This document shows positions 62,580 to 64,000 of a stretch of 64,000 bases of DNA, piece after piece. Position 1 is the stretch's first letter. The number at the start of each line of letters is the position of its first letter. The translations under genes were made by a program, and so were the position numbers. Below the pieces are notes generated by a model. The model saw nothing but the letters and a program-made list of their open reading frames with translations. It was not told the DNA's origin and made no database searches. The stretch comes from Rubellicoccus peritrichatus (GTDB lineage: Bacteria > Verrucomicrobiota > Verrucomicrobiia > Opitutales > Cerasicoccaceae), in contig NZ_CP136920.1 in the NCBI RefSeq assembly GCF_033100135.1, positions 3,839,001 through 3,903,000 of the forward strand, read 5' to 3'.

Positions 62580-63434
62580 TCAAACTGACGCCAAGGCTGC
62601 ACTGAATTTCTGTTTCTCCAGCCATTTTTCAATCCTCGAGATGGCATCTCCGCGCTTTGGGTCGTTCTCCTTCATACGGTTCAAAACATTGAGAGCGGTT
62701 TCCGCATAATCAATCGCTGTGGCTGAGCTCAAATTATCCAATTCGGAGTGCTTGATTTCCCCATTGCGGATCATGGTACGAGCTTCAGCCTCGATTTCAG
62801 CATTGCTGCCACCTGGATTTGGAACCTCGCCTTTGGGCTTCCCACCAGCAGAGCCCCCACCGGAATCACTTGAGCTTGCCTCAGTTTTTCCACGGGGTTC
62901 ACGCTCGATTCCACTTGGGTATTGCTTGCCGTCCTTACCGGTTACGGCCTCACGTTTTTCAATCCTTTCCTCTTTCTCCAGATCAAGGCGTGTTCGGCGA
63001 ACGAGATCTGTAGAAATTCGACATAATTCTGCGATAACACCATTTGACAATTCTGGCCATTCCTCGAGCGCGATCTCAGCCGCATTGCGTTTGTCGCCAT
63101 TTGAACGATAAATTCCATTCGTCGCATTTGCCCCCAGAGCATGCTTGAGTGCATCGGTTCGAGACCCCTCATTGACCTCAGCGCTTATGGCGGCATAACC
63201 ATTACGTTGTGCCGCAAGAAAGCGATGAAAACCATCGGCGAGCCAGTATTTGGCCCCGTCAAAGTAGACAACAATCGGAGGAAAAACAGCGCCAGCCAGC
63301 ATCTCTTCCGCATAGCTTGAAATAGCATCGTCGTTCGTTGCAACACGCGTTTGCGTACCGCCATAAATGTCAATCTGGTCGAGGGAAATATCTTTACTTT
63401 GCATCTGAAAAAGCTGGCGGTTTTGCCTTTTCAT
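62580..63434 (-). CDS. ParB-like nuclease/DNA-binding domain protein
   Basis: A protein of about 284 residues. Residues of about 12-105 are a ParB/Srx-type domain: SLDQIDIYGGTQTRVATNDD, FPPIVVYFDGAKYWLADGFH (the G-x-H-R site reads ADGFHRFLAAQRNG) and GANATNGIYRSNGDKRNA. A helix-turn-helix follows (NGVIAELCRISTDLVRRTRL), then a GKDGKQYPSG motif seen in solitary ParB-like proteins, a Ser/Gly-rich linker and a helical C-terminus. No parA or parS-like site is nearby, so it is not a classic partition protein. Start choices are ATG 63434 (used), TTG 63443 or ATG 63404. Confidence 0.8.
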   Translation of the reverse strand: MKRQNRQLFQMQSKDISLDQIDIYGGTQTRVATNDDAISSYAEEMLAGAVFPPIVVYFDGAKYWLADGFHRFLAAQRNGYAAISAEVNEGSRTDALKHALGANATNGIYRSNGDKRNAAEIALEEWPELSNGVIAELCRISTDLVRRTRLDLEKEERIEKREAVTGKDGKQYPSGIEREPRGKTEASSSDSGGGSAGGKPKGEVPNPGGSNAEIEAEARTMIRNGEIKHSELDNLSSATAIDYAETALNVLNRMKENDPKRGDAISRIEKWLEKQKFSAALASV

Positions 63435-63570
63435 GAAGCCCAAGACAAGGGTTTTTTCTGACTCTTCTCCCTATCCTCGTAAACAATCAGCACTAAAACT
63501 GCCATGCAACTCCAGCTCTTGGCTGAATTTTGTAACGGAGAGGATTTGTCTGGCATTCAGGCCAAAGCGT

Positions 63571-64000
63571 ATGATTCTCAGTCCGATGGAAAATTTTAAG
63601 CTGATCGTGACTCACCCAGGTGGTGCCCACAAAGATGACCTCCTGGCATGTTGTGTCTTGCTGGCCGTTAATCCGTCACCAATAGAGCGGCGTGAGCCCA
63701 CAGCTGAAGATCTGGATGATTCTGACATCTGCGTTGTTGATGTTGGTCATGAACATAAACCGGAGAAAAGGAATTTCGATCACCATCAGTTTCCTAGAGA
63801 CCATGAGCCGACATGCTCCCTTTCATTAGTTCTCCAGTATTTAGGTGTTTATGAAGATGCACGGAAGTTTTGCGATTGGCTGGAGCCAGCGGAGTGGTTT
63901 GACTGTCGTGGTGCGAAGGATACAGCAAAATGGCTCGGTATTGAGCGCGACATTGTCACCAAGCTGAACTCCCCTATCGATGTGACAATCTTAAGACGTT
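63571..64000 (+). CDS. MYG1-family metal-dependent protein, N-terminal part
   Basis: An open frame running off the right edge; about 143 residues are visible. It reads LIVTHPGGAHKDDLLACCVL and later CVVDVGHEHKPEKRNFDHHQ, which matches the MYG1/UPF0160 family (DHH-like metal ligands: His and Asp in the first block, Asp in the second, DHHQ in the third). The eukaryotic MYG1 is an exonuclease processing RNA in nucleus and mitochondria; bacterial roles are little known. Start may be ATG 63571 or ATG 63586, in frame with each other. It is divergent from the ParB-like gene. Confidence 0.85.
   Translation, partial: MILSPMENFKLIVTHPGGAHKDDLLACCVLLAVNPSPIERREPTAEDLDDSDICVVDVGHEHKPEKRNFDHHQFPRDHEPTCSLSLVLQYLGVYEDARKFCDWLEPAEWFDCRGAKDTAKWLGIERDIVTKLNSPIDVTILRR

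Noticed and set aside
62580-63434. ParB-like gene considered as part of a chromosome partition locus or origin
   Set aside because: There is no parA, no parS-like 16-base palindrome and no dnaA boxes nearby; the domain order fits solitary ParB-like proteins.

Overview
The window is a gene-dense chromosomal stretch from a Gram-negative bacterium of moderate G+C. Its gene set suggests a member of the Verrucomicrobiota, probably an Opitutae/Puniceicoccales-like marine or aquatic lineage. Signs of this are several short-tailed PEP-CTERM surface proteins, tryptophan-rich secreted proteins, a ROK-controlled cluster of Gfo/Idh oxidoreductases and DUF1080 proteins, lipid A-type acyltransferase and heptosyltransferase domains, squalene-hopene cyclase, and many starts without a clear Shine-Dalgarno sequence. 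This placement is inferred from gene content only; no rRNA gene is present. I saw no transposase, phage module or CRISPR array.

Layout. Positions 1-3403 hold a partial trpS, a secreted protein and an OppA-like lipoprotein (minus strand). Positions 3688-8058 hold a four-gene minor-pilin cassette A (plus). Positions 8091-10910 encode a three-part phosphodiesterase-TPR-sulfotransferase fusion, followed by a PEP-CTERM protein. Positions 12147-17384 hold two carotenoid-type FAD oxidoreductases around a ribbon-helix-helix gene, yicC and a four-helix-bundle gene. Positions 17371-21609 hold cassette B, a diverged and inverted paralogue of cassette A. Positions 21815-28879 hold midA, a C-terminal processing protease, tsaD, cysI and a DCC-lipase-maturation-factor fusion. 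Positions 28893-34777 hold hemL, nadE, a methyltransferase and an acyltransferase-heptosyltransferase fusion (minus). Positions 34820-37844 are a small accessory zone with a MITE-like repeat, a VOC protein, a decayed gene fragment, a beta-helix PEP-CTERM protein and a small conserved protein.

From 37845 a GH5-type glycoside hydrolase and a cation/proton antiporter precede a ROK regulator. The regulator is divergent from a four-gene run: Tat-exported Gfo/Idh oxidoreductase, tandem DUF1080 protein, Nramp-fold carrier lacking the metal motifs, and cytosolic Gfo/Idh oxidoreductase. This run looks like a 3-keto-glycoside utilisation unit. The remainder is mostly housekeeping or metabolism: carA, a secreted trypsin-like protease, an ArsR regulator divergent from kamA, a hybrid histidine kinase, tRNA-Gln(CTG), an aldehyde dehydrogenase, leuB, shc, another PEP-CTERM-like protein, lepB, a YceH-family gene, a ParB-like gene and a partial MYG1-family gene.

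The most noteworthy points are the duplicated inverted pilin cassettes (copy B carries G8 and C7 homopolymer tracts at sites where copy A does not, or is not known to), the putative keto-sugar cluster with its motif-less Nramp carrier, two unusual domain fusions, and a short inverted-repeat element family present at two loci.
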